Shown: positions 22,003 to 34,800 of the stretch, piece by piece
How positions within the stretch are numbered: the stretch's first letter is position 1
How the letters are laid out: the number at the start of each line of letters is the position of its first letter
Origin: Pseudomonas ekonensis
GTDB lineage: Bacteria; Pseudomonadota; Gammaproteobacteria; Pseudomonadales; Pseudomonadaceae
Length of the DNA: 64,000 bases
Direction of reading: 5' to 3'
Assembly: GCF_019145435.1 (NCBI RefSeq)
Contig: NZ_JAHSTS010000002.1
Coordinates: 1,674,001 to 1,738,000 of the forward strand
Translations under genes and position numbers: made by a program
The notes under the pieces: generated by a model
What the model was told of the DNA's origin: nothing
Databases searched by the model: none
The model's input: the letters and a program-made list of their open reading frames with translations, nothing else

Positions 22003-23453
22003 GCGCCTCGACGATCATTCCTACGGTTGCCGTAGAAGAAGATTTCCGCACCCGGGCCCACAACGCCCTGGGCGACCAGCAGTTGCGGAACAACTTCCGC
22101 ACGGCGATGGACTCACTGATGGCCAAGCGTGCTGCGGCCTTCGGCGACGCCCATGAACGAGAACACCTGCGCGCTCTGGGCAATGCGATCAAGGCCCGCG
22201 CGCTGTCCAAGCTGCCCGACCTGCTCGAGCAGCTGGAACAGAACCTGACCCGCAACGGTGTGACTGTGCACTGGGCGGAAACGGTGGACGAGGCCAATGG
22301 CATCGTCCTTTCGATCATCCGCGCTCACGAGGCGCGGCAAGTGATCAAAGGCAAATCGATGGTCAGCGAAGAGATGGAGATGAACCATTTCCTCGAGGCT
22401 CGGGACATTGAATGTCTGGAGTCCGACATGGGGGAGTACATCGTCCAGCTCGACCACGAGAAGCCCTCTCACATCATTATGCCGGCCATCCACAAGAACG
22501 CCGGTCAGGTCGCGTCCTTGTTCCACGACAAACTCGGCGTGGAGTACACCAAGGACGTCGACCAACTCATTCAGATCGGCCGCCGGGTGCTGCGGCAGAA
22601 ATTCTTCGAGGCGGACATCGGCGTCTCCGGCGTCAACTTCGCCGTGGCCGAGACCGGCACCCTGCTGCTGGTGGAGAACGAAGGCAACGGCCGCATGACC
22701 ACCACGGTGCCGCCGGTGCACATCGCCGTCACCGGCATCGAGAAGGTCGTGGAGAACCTGCGCGACGTGGTGCCGCTGCTGTCCCTGCTGACCCGCTCGG
22801 CCCTGGGCATCCCGATCACCACCTACGTCAACATGATCTCCGGCCCGCGCAAGGCACACGAACTCGACGGCCCCCAAGAAGTGCACCTGGTGCTGCTCGA
22901 CAACGGCCGCAGCCAGGCCTTCGCCGACAGCGAACTGCGCCAGACCCTCAACTGCATCCGCTGCGGCGCGTGCATGAACCATTGCCCGGTCTACACCCGC
23001 GTCGGCGGCCACACCTACGGCGAGGTCTACCCCGGCCCCATCGGCAAGATCATCACGCCGCACATGGTCGGCCTGGCGAAGGTGCCGGACCATCCGAGCG
23101 CGTCGTCCCTGTGCGGGGCCTGCGGCGAGGTGTGCCCGGTGAAGATCCCGATCCCGTCGCTGCTGCGCCGCCTGCGCGAAGAGAACGTCAAGGCGCCGGA
23201 CGCGCCGAACCCGGTGATGCGCGGCCAGGGCAGCAAGTATTCGCGCAAGGAGCGCTTCATCTGGAACGCCTGGGCCAAGCTCAACAGCTCGCCGGCGCTG
23301 TACCGGCTGTTCGCGTTCGCGGCCACACGCCTGCGCGCCCTGACGCCGAACAACGTCGGCCCATGGACACAGAACCACAGCGCGCCGAAGCCCGCCGCCC
23401 GCTCGCTGCACGACATGGCCCGGGAACATCTGGGCAAACAGGGAGACCGCTGA
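21999..23453 (+). CDS. lutB: L-lactate oxidation iron-sulfur subunit LutB (LldF)
   Basis: A 484-residue protein. The N-terminal LUD domain is followed by two ferredoxin-type clusters (CIRCGACMNHCPV and CGACGEVCPVKIP). It begins at GTG 21999, preceded by GGAGG at good spacing, and overlaps lutA by 4 bases. Its stop shares one base with the lutC ATG. It passes electrons from L-lactate towards quinone. Confidence 0.94.
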   Translation: MSASTIIPTVAVEEDFRTRAHNALGDQQLRNNFRTAMDSLMAKRAAAFGDAHEREHLRALGNAIKARALSKLPDLLEQLEQNLTRNGVTVHWAETVDEANGIVLSIIRAHEARQVIKGKSMVSEEMEMNHFLEARDIECLESDMGEYIVQLDHEKPSHIIMPAIHKNAGQVASLFHDKLGVEYTKDVDQLIQIGRRVLRQKFFEADIGVSGVNFAVAETGTLLLVENEGNGRMTTTVPPVHIAVTGIEKVVENLRDVVPLLSLLTRSALGIPITTYVNMISGPRKAHELDGPQEVHLVLLDNGRSQAFADSELRQTLNCIRCGACMNHCPVYTRVGGHTYGEVYPGPIGKIITPHMVGLAKVPDHPSASSLCGACGEVCPVKIPIPSLLRRLREENVKAPDAPNPVMRGQGSKYSRKERFIWNAWAKLNSSPALYRLFAFAATRLRALTPNNVGPWTQNHSAPKPAARSLHDMAREHLGKQGDR

Positions 23454-24120
23454 TGAGCGCCAAGCAAAACATCCTCGGCAAGTTGCGCAAGAGTCTGACC
23501 GGCACCACACCGATCGCCGACAACTTCGATGTCGATCTGGTGACGCAGCCTTACACCTACACGGCCGAACAACGAATCCCGCAACTGCGCAAACTGATGG
23601 AAGCGGTGCACACCGAAATCCATCTGACCACCGGCGAACACTGGCCAGCGTTGCTTGCCCAATTGCTGCGCGACCGTCAGTTGCCCAGCCTGCTGATCGC
23701 ACCGACCACCGCCCACGGCCAACAGATCGCACAGCACTGGTCGAAAAATCCCGGCCTGCCGGTGCTCAAGGCCTACGACCGGCCGATGGAAGAGTGGAAA
23801 GCCGAGCTGTTCAACGACACTCCGGCCAGCCTGACCGGCACCCTCGGCGCCATCGCCGCCACCGGCAGCCTGATCCTCTGGCCGACCCGGGAAGAGCCGC
23901 GCCTGATGAGCCTGGTGCCGACCGTGCACTTCGCCCTGCTCAAGGCCAGCCAGATCCGCGATAACTTCTATCAGGTGCAGCAGGAATTCGAATGGGCCCA
24001 GGGCATGCCGACCAACGCGCTGCTGGTGTCCGGCCCGTCGAAGACCGCCGACATCGAGCAAGTGCTGGCCTACGGCGCCCACGGCCCGAAAGACCTGGTG
24101 GTGTTGATCCTGGAGGACCA

Positions 24121-24124
<4 letters not shown>
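23453..24124 (+). CDS. lutC: L-lactate oxidation subunit LutC (LldG)
   Basis: A 223-residue LUD-domain protein (ATGSLILWPTREEPRL; VPTVHFALL) of the LutC/YkgG family. Both ends overlap neighbours: TGATG with lutB and ATGA with dld. This tight coupling supports a LutABC complex made in fixed ratio. Confidence 0.93.
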
Positions 24125-26943
<2,819 letters not shown>

Positions 26944-27072
26944 AAAAAAACAGAACCCTGACGAACACCCGCAGTCCACCGAACAAGCCCCGCCGAACGG
27001 GGCTGTTCCTTCATCCGGTTGCCCGTCCTGACGGCCAGCGAAGTCTGGATCCTCAGTTCAAGGAGATTGCCC

Positions 27073-27357
27073 ATGAAACGTTCCGTGCTGTTCGGTCTGT
27101 TCGTCACCGCCTCGATGCTGACCTCCGCCGCGTTCGCCGCCGGCGGCACCGACGACCTGTGCGAGACCAACCTGCAAACCATCGCCAACGCCAAGGCCCA
27201 GATCCCTGCGGACATGAGCGCCCGGGTGGACGCCAGCGTCCAACAGGCCAAGGCCTACCAGGCGCAAAACACCGACGATGGCACCAAGAAATGCATCACC
27301 GAAACCACCCAGACGATCCAGGACATCCGCAACGCGAACAAGGACGGCAAGAGCTGA
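27073..27357 (+). CDS. Small periplasmic protein of unknown function
   Basis: A 94-residue protein. Residues 1-22 are a clear signal peptide ending AAFA; the mature part is hydrophilic with two cysteines (DLCETNL and KKCITET) that could form a disulfide. The start at 27073 follows AAGGAG at good spacing. I do not recognise a named family. It stands alone between dld and ssrA. Confidence 0.8.
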   Translation: MKRSVLFGLFVTASMLTSAAFAAGGTDDLCETNLQTIANAKAQIPADMSARVDASVQQAKAYQAQNTDDGTKKCITETTQTIQDIRNANKDGKS

Positions 27358-27453
27358 TCCGTGAACGGGCCAACCTTCGGGTTGGCCTCGCCAGCGGTTT
27401 GGCGTACACTGCACGTGCCTGTTGTTCAAAGAGAAATGCCGAGCAACGGGTTC

Positions 27454-27843
27454 GGGGCCGATTAGGATTCGACGCCGGTGGCGAAACTTTAGGTGCATGC
27501 CGAGTTGGTAACAGAACTCGTAAATCCACTGTTGCAACTTCTTATAGTTGCCAATGACGACCAATACGGTGCTGCTCTCGCTGCTTAATTGCAGCTGACA
27601 TGCACTCCTGGTGCCTTCGGGCCCAGCAATCATCAGGGGATGTCTGTAAACCCGAAATGATTGTCATATAGAACAGAATCGCCGTGCAGTACGTTGTGGA
27701 CGAAGCGGCTAAAACTTACACAACTCGCCCAAAGCACCCTGCCCGTCGGGTCGCTGAGGGTTAACTCAATAGACACGGCTACGCATGTAGTACCGACAGC
27801 GGAGCACTGGCGGACGGGGGTTCAAATCCCCCCGGCTCCACCA
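27454..27843 (+). ncRNA. ssrA: Transfer-messenger RNA (tmRNA, SsrA)
   Basis: The 5' end GGGGCCGATTAGGATTCGAC and 3' end GGTTCAAATCCCCCCGGCTCCACCA form the tRNA-like domain with encoded CCA. The tag frame at 27550-27588 reads ANDDQYGAALAA then TAA. It rescues stalled ribosomes with SmpB. Its 3' end is a well-known integration site for genomic islands, and an atypical region begins directly after it. Confidence 0.97.
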
Positions 27844-27861
27844 AATGATCCTTACAAAACA

Positions 27862-27893
27862 GGCACTTAGCGAATATCGCAAGTGCCTTTTTT
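27862..27893 (+). terminator. Terminator after ssrA
   Basis: GGCACTT (27862-27868) pairs with AAGTGCC (27881-27887), with an inner GCG/CGC extension and a run of six T. It lies 19 bases after the tmRNA CCA end. Confidence 0.85.
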
Positions 27894-27952
27894 GTGTCCA
27901 AAAGGGCTGTTTTGGCTGGGGAATGCCAGCTTTATGACAGCCTCATACAGCG

Positions 27953-28819
27953 ATGAGTAGGCAGGAGGCGGACTTGTATAATCTCTTGGTGCGGTACGGC
28001 GGATGGAGCGGTCGCCGTGACGAGATATCGCTCAGCCGAATCTATATTCCACAGGATGACCCGGTTCTCCGTCTTCCTAACGGTTCAGTCAACTTCGCAG
28101 CACTGACCCAAATCCCAGCCCTGTTCGTCGAAGAGACTGCACGGGGCGAGACGCAATTTGCCAGGGTGGGCAGCATCACCTCCATCACGGCTGCCGGCGC
28201 CAGTGTAAGCGTTCAATATAGCTACGAGCCTAACGTTCCACCTATCCCCCACGAGGAGGTGATGCGTTTAGCTGCAGCCTTGGATATCCCAATGCCTACG
28301 CGAGGGTTTACCGCTTTTGAGCACAGCCACTGGCGTGTACCGGGGGCCGATCTGTACAAAGTGATCGCTACTGAAGTCAGTCGGCCGGACCGAACCCCCA
28401 GAGTTTTCCAGTTGCGCGAGCCGCAACTTGTCGAAGAGGACTTGTTGAGTACGATGATGCCCTTTGCTGGTTTCGGTGGGATTTACCACGCAATCCAAGG
28501 AGCAGCTGCAAACAATCTCATGCGCTGCCACCGAGCTGATGATATTTGGGAGAATCACGCGATCATTCAGGACGTTGTCGACCTGATCGATAGATCCTCG
28601 ATTGTGGTCTGCGACTGTACTAACCGGAACCCCAACGTTTTCTATGAGATTGGGGTGGCTCATGCGCTAGGAAAGGAGGTTATCCTGATCACACAAAGTG
28701 GTGGGGACGTGCCCTTCGACCTAGCACACATCCGGCACATCCGGTATTTCGCGAATGACCTGCACCAATTGACAGTCGATCTCACTGCACGCATTCAGGC
28801 TATTCGGGCGAGGAGATAA
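27953..28819 (+). CDS. Nucleoside 2-deoxyribosyltransferase/TIR-like domain protein, putative defence effector
   Basis: A 288-residue protein. The C-terminal part (about 180-285) has the fold signature of NDT/TIR-like nucleotide-processing domains: DLIDRSSIVVCDCTNRNPN, then VFYEIGVAHALGKEV with the likely catalytic Glu232, then VILITQSGGDVPFDL. The N-terminal 170 residues are not recognised. Such domains cleave N-glycosidic bonds in NAD or nucleosides and are frequent in anti-phage systems. It is the first gene after ssrA in low-GC DNA. No strong ribosome site is seen at the chosen ATG. The domain is inferred by pattern only. Confidence 0.6.
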   Translation: MSRQEADLYNLLVRYGGWSGRRDEISLSRIYIPQDDPVLRLPNGSVNFAALTQIPALFVEETARGETQFARVGSITSITAAGASVSVQYSYEPNVPPIPHEEVMRLAAALDIPMPTRGFTAFEHSHWRVPGADLYKVIATEVSRPDRTPRVFQLREPQLVEEDLLSTMMPFAGFGGIYHAIQGAAANNLMRCHRADDIWENHAIIQDVVDLIDRSSIVVCDCTNRNPNVFYEIGVAHALGKEVILITQSGGDVPFDLAHIRHIRYFANDLHQLTVDLTARIQAIRARR

Positions 28820-29017
28820 TCGACAGGCGGCGCGATTTACTGATACTGTCGCGCCACTGCAAGATGCCAGGAAGCGAAGCCTTGCTTCGCCCTGCAACCG
28901 TCCAGTTGGGACGCTGCCGCCGGACTCTGGTGAAAAGAAACAACAGGCAGCGAAGTCTGAACCTCCTCGCCCACTGCTTTATGAGACCAGGAGAAACAGC
29001 TAGAGGAGGTCACCCCC
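28820..29017 (+). other. Structured intergenic stretch before a small membrane-protein gene
   Basis: It contains two hairpins. The first is GGCGCGA/TCGCGCC (28829-28835 with 28849-28855). The second is GCGAAGC-CTT-GCTTCGC (28874-28890), extended by CAGG/CCTG. A strong AGAGGAGG ribosome site at 29002-29009 leads into the 50-codon frame. The hairpins could end the upstream transcript or form a structured leader. Confidence 0.45.
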
Positions 29018-29170
29018 ATGGGTGGTATGAATCAGGCTGGTTCAGCAGTTTTGCACAAGCGCATTCGTGCGTTCGGTAGCATGGCCATCGGCTTCGGCTT
29101 GATGGGCATCGATCCAGTGTCCGCTGTTGCACTGGCGCTTTTGGCTACTGTCGTCTTGGCGATGTTGTAA
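29018..29170 (+). CDS. Small hydrophobic membrane protein (50 residues)
   Basis: A 50-codon frame with a textbook AGAGGAGG site 8 bases before its ATG. The first 20 residues are polar and basic (MGGMNQAGSAVLHKRIRAFG). The remaining 30 are hydrophobic, with a helical span near the C-terminus (ALALLATVVLAML). It resembles in size and layout the membrane effectors or type-I toxins found in defence islands, but I recognise no family. It lies 200 bases after the NDT/TIR-like gene and about 90 bases before an IS element. Confidence 0.5.
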   Translation: MGGMNQAGSAVLHKRIRAFGSMAIGFGLMGIDPVSAVALALLATVVLAML

Positions 29171-29270
29171 GGCTAGGGAGGCCATGTGCTCGGACGTGGC
29201 CGCCTGAACCTACTCAGCGACATGATTTTGTCACTGCTTCCAGCTCCTTCTCGTAGCCGATCTGTAGTGG

Positions 29271-30433
<1,163 letters not shown>

Positions 30434-30497
30434 CGGACACCTCTCTGTGGCGAGCATTCTCGCCTAAATGGGTGTCCGGGGTTAGTAGACCACTACA

Positions 30498-30763
30498 CAT
30501 GGGTGTTCGACGTCTGAGCAAAAATCTGATCTCAGTAGCCAAGATCAACCGTTAAAGGAGAAAAGCCGCCTTCGTCAACGGTTTTTTCAAACTGGGTTGT
30601 GAGCTAGGTCTCCAATGAGGATAATCACAAATCGCGACGAGTAAGGCAGGCGGATACTCTGAATAGTTGGGGTAATCGCCCGGCGAAAGGGTAAGGCCGC
30701 CGGCACCGGAGCGGGCACAAAAAGCTCTATATTTTCCGAGCGCAAATCAGCAGCGGACCGCAC
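30498..30763 (+). other. Intergenic stretch between the IS and the methyltransferase gene
   Basis: An inverted repeat AACCGTT/AACGGTT (30547-30553 with 30577-30583) followed by a T-run looks like a terminator for something upstream now cut off by the IS. TATATT at 30729-30734 may be the -10 box for the methyltransferase gene; no good -35 is seen. No gene is apparent. Confidence 0.4.
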
Positions 30764-31885
30764 ATGCCTCGAACTCTCGCCTATGAGCGTGACAATGCTC
30801 TCAACGCTATCTGCCCATACTTCACGATGTTTCCGCTCGAGTATCCACTCGAGGTACTCGAGCAGTACCGTAAGGCAAACCCGGTAGTGATGGACCCGTT
30901 TTGCGGTCGCGGAACAACGCTGTTTGCTGCGCGCAAGCTGGGGCTGTCCGCCCGCGGTATTGATAGCTCTCCGATTGCAATCGCTATCGCCCGTGCGAAG
31001 CTAGCCGCGGTCTATACCACGAAGGCGTTGGCTTTGGCTAAGCGCTACATCAAAGAGTACGACTCATCCGCAGTACCAGATAACAGCTTCTTCCAAACTG
31101 CATTTCACCCCTACGTGCTGCGAAGGGTCTGTGCAATACGCGAAGGGCTACTTCGAGTGGGGCGTGACACTGATACGACAGTTATCCTCCGCGCCGCGAT
31201 GCTAGGTTGCCTGCATGGCCCGATGAGTAAGACACCAGATCGGCACTCTTATTTTTCGAATCAAATGCCGCGCACATTTTCCTCCAAGCCGGATTACTCT
31301 GTGCGCTATTGGGAGGAAAAGGGGCTAGTGGCGCCTGATCTGGATGTTCTAAAGGTGTTGCAGCGCAAGCTTATGCGCCTTGATAGCACTCACCTGCCTA
31401 AGACAGGAGTATTGACAGATGTGCGGAAGGGAGACTCTCGAATAGCGGCCTCGCTGCCGCCTTGTCGAGACTTCTCCGTTGTCGTCACATCGCCGCCGTA
31501 CTACGGCATGCGTACTTATGTCGAGGATCAGTGGCTGAGGAATTGGTTTCTGGGAGGGCCGGACCACGTCGTTTATGGTAATAGCGAACAGCTTCAGCAC
31601 GCAGGAACTGATTCATTCGCAGAGTCTCTTGGCAAAGTTTGGAGAAACATGGCCAGGACGAAAGCTGAAGACTTGGATATGCACATCCGCTTCGGAATCA
31701 TCCCATCTTCAAAGGTCGATGCGAAAGCTTTAATCCGCGCCTCTTTAGAGGCTTCGGGTGTGCACTGGGACGAGGTCTCTGTGCGTAGTGCAAAAACTGC
31801 TGCATCTGGAAAGCGCCAGGCCGATCACATGGCCGCGGGCTCAGCTGCGGCCAAAGAATATGACTTCCATGTAAGAAGAAGCTAG
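30764..31885 (+). CDS. Amino (N4-cytosine/N6-adenine) DNA methyltransferase of a putative defence pair
   Basis: A 373-residue protein. The SAM-binding motif I is DPFCGRGTT (residues 44-52), and the catalytic motif IV TSPPYYGMRTY (242-252) follows it. SPPY is more usual in N4-cytosine enzymes. The N-terminal ICPYFTMFPLEYP is typical of such modification methylases. It is not the C5 type. It ends 9 bases before a large nuclease-helicase gene with its own good ribosome site, so the two form an operon. GC and codon use are unlike the core genome. A role as self-marking partner of the nuclease is inferred. Confidence 0.85.
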   Translation: MPRTLAYERDNALNAICPYFTMFPLEYPLEVLEQYRKANPVVMDPFCGRGTTLFAARKLGLSARGIDSSPIAIAIARAKLAAVYTTKALALAKRYIKEYDSSAVPDNSFFQTAFHPYVLRRVCAIREGLLRVGRDTDTTVILRAAMLGCLHGPMSKTPDRHSYFSNQMPRTFSSKPDYSVRYWEEKGLVAPDLDVLKVLQRKLMRLDSTHLPKTGVLTDVRKGDSRIAASLPPCRDFSVVVTSPPYYGMRTYVEDQWLRNWFLGGPDHVVYGNSEQLQHAGTDSFAESLGKVWRNMARTKAEDLDMHIRFGIIPSSKVDAKALIRASLEASGVHWDEVSVRSAKTAASGKRQADHMAAGSAAAKEYDFHVRRS

Positions 31886-31894
31886 GGAGAGAAG

Positions 31895-34800
31895 ATGGCT
31901 ACTGCAGGAGGCTCCATCCAGTTAAAGGTATCGAAGAGTACCTTGTCGATGTTCCTTCGAACCAAATGCGACAAGGAGTTGTTCCTATCGTTGCACGACA
32001 AGAAGGCAATGGCGGCTGCAGGCCTTCCTGAGCCCATCAAACGCCCTGGCATTGGCATCCTGGCTGTGCATGGAAAAGACTTCGAAGTTGCCAGAAACGA
32101 TCAGCTCGTACGCCTTTTCGGCGGCATAGTGCAGTACTCAAAAAACGCCAACCAGTACGGGACCGTCGACCTACAGTCGGTACTGACGGCAGTGACGTCT
32201 GCACCCCAGCTCATCTTGCAAGGACACTTTTCTATTGGAGCACAGCAGTCAACCGTGCTTTCAACGATAGGGGTGGATGCGGCAGACATTTCGCAGATTC
32301 CCCCCATAACCGACTTCGTACCCGATATCTTTTACATTAGGGACGCACAAGCGGGGGACCAAGAAGTTCTACCAAACGGGACCCGCGGCCCAATAAATGA
32401 GCTGGTTGAGCCTAGGAAAGCTATTTGCGTTTTCGACGTCAAGCACACCTCCGAGTCAAACCCGAGCTACTGCTCGGAGATTGCGATGTATGCAGTGATG
32501 CTAGCAAATTGGCTACAAGCCCGGCCGCAGCTCGCCTGCCGCTTTTTTGTAAGTCTCGACGCGAGACTGTGGACACGGCACAACCAAGTTGACAGTAATC
32601 TCGACAAAGCTGAGACACAGGCTGGTACTACCCAGCAGGCGTTACTCGATGCGTTGATAGCGGACTCGGAAGATGCTCAGCTTCGATTCTACCTGCCGAC
32701 TATCCGTAGTTTCTTCAACGATGTAGCTCGGGTTGTGCGCATGGGCAAAACACCTGGGCAGGGCTGGCAGGCGCTAGACTGGCACATTTCGGGCAGTTGC
32801 AGCGCATGTGACTGGCTGGGTGACAGGCGCCACATGGGCCAGGCCCATCGAAATGTCGTAGACGTAAACCCTGGGCACTACTGCATGCCTCTAGCAGAGT
32901 CTACAGGTCACCTTTGCTTAGTTCCCGGTATCACGCGAGGAGCCAAAAAGGTCCTCCATCAGAATACCGTGGCTGACACTGCAGCGCTTGCCGGTGCACT
33001 GGGCCATCCTGCTTTGCAGTTACACACTCTCTTGAAAAAAGAGGCTAAGGCTTTTCCCGCACGGTCGGCAGCCATCAACTCCGGCAATGTTTCCAGAGAC
33101 ACCACAGGTGCTATTGCTTCGTTGGTCCGTGCCGCAAACATCTTGCTCTACGCGAGCATCAACTTTGACTCCAGCTCCGGATTCTTAACAGGTCTTGCGC
33201 TCAGCGGTGTTGCAACCACCTTCACAGCTGGCCAGTCACCACGCCGCTTGCGACCGGTCCCCTTCATTGTTGACGATAAGTCATTATTAGCGGAATGGGT
33301 CGCACTGGAAGGATTCCTTACCCAAATTGCCACGTGGATCGAAACTGCCGAGCAAATGAAGGGGGGGACGTCTATTACAGGACAAATCCACTTCTGGGAA
33401 CAGCGGCAGTTCCAAGAGCTTTGCAACGCAATGGGAAGGCATTTACCTAGAGTCCTAGCGCTGTCTGCCCGACGGGCAAAGGCGCTTGCATGGGTTTTCG
33501 CTGGCGATGAAATGCTTGAGCGTGCCGACGCGGTTGAAGCGGCAACCATTGTAACTGTCGAGGACATTGTTAGACGGCTGGTTTTCGCGCCAAGCCGACA
33601 TGTCATCACATTGTTCGATACTGTCGAGCGCTACCGACGCAGCCAATACTCGCCTGCAATCACGGATTCCTACTACCGTGAATATCTGAACAACGGTATC
33701 CCACGTGAGCGAATATACGAGCTATGGGCGCATACCCCGCAGGTGAAGCGTGGTGCTACTAGCATTCCTCGAAATACTCTCATCGCCCAGTACTCAGACG
33801 CCTTGGAGCGGCAGTCATCAGCTCTAGAAAGCGTATGCGAGAAGCTACGTGAGGACTACCGCGGCCAGTTTCGGGCTAGGGAGGCGCGTATTCCTGTCTC
33901 GGTCCCTCGCGGGGCCTCGAGTGTAGCCTTCGACGCCAAGCTTTGGCTGTGGTGGGACGATCTGGATTTCAACACTTCGCAACTCGACGCTCATATCGGG
34001 CTTTCGATGGATGGCGAGAGGCGGGAGGCGGTATATGAAGCCATCGTTCTGCATACTGGTACACACCTCAGCGGTGATCTCTACCAGTTCAACGTCGCCC
34101 CAAGCTCGTCTGAGGCAAAGTTTAAAGAGGACTCTAGGCTGACTATTGGCAAGATAGGCACGCCGGGGATGCCACTGCAACGGGTGGGCAGCATTGTTGG
34201 TTCTAGCGCACCTCCGTTTCATGGTACGCCCGAGGTGCTACAAATGCCCCTTTGGTCTGCAGTAGAGGCTCGCCTGGTTGCATTCGACCGTGTGCGTCTT
34301 ACCGCGCAAGTTGAAATTATTTGCCGCAGGGACGCCAACCTCGTGCCGTACCTAATGCAGCACAGTTGCTTCTCGCTTTTGAACGACATATTCCTCGTCG
34401 AAGCCAAGAAGCCAAAAATGTTTAACTGGGCGGAATTTAGCCAACCAATTCTTCAGGCCATTGGTAACCCTCGTATCGCGACACCGGATCCCAACGCAGT
34501 GCGCGCGATCGGCGTAGCGCCCCCTGCCCGTCGCACATACGATGCGGAATCTCCTGCAGCGAGGGTTCTCTGGGTTCCTGGAGTCCTTCAGCAGCAGGTT
34601 GTTTTGACGGGAGCCACTGCTGGTGCGCTCGCCAACGCCGTTCAAACCTCTCACTCTCTTAACAATTCACAACGCGACGCAATCGTGCATGCCTTGGAAA
34701 GGCAGCTAACCGTTATCTGGGGACCACCTGGCACCGGTAAGACAAACACTCTTGCTGCGATGCTCCACGCCATGACGGTGCAGGCAGTTACATCTAGTAC

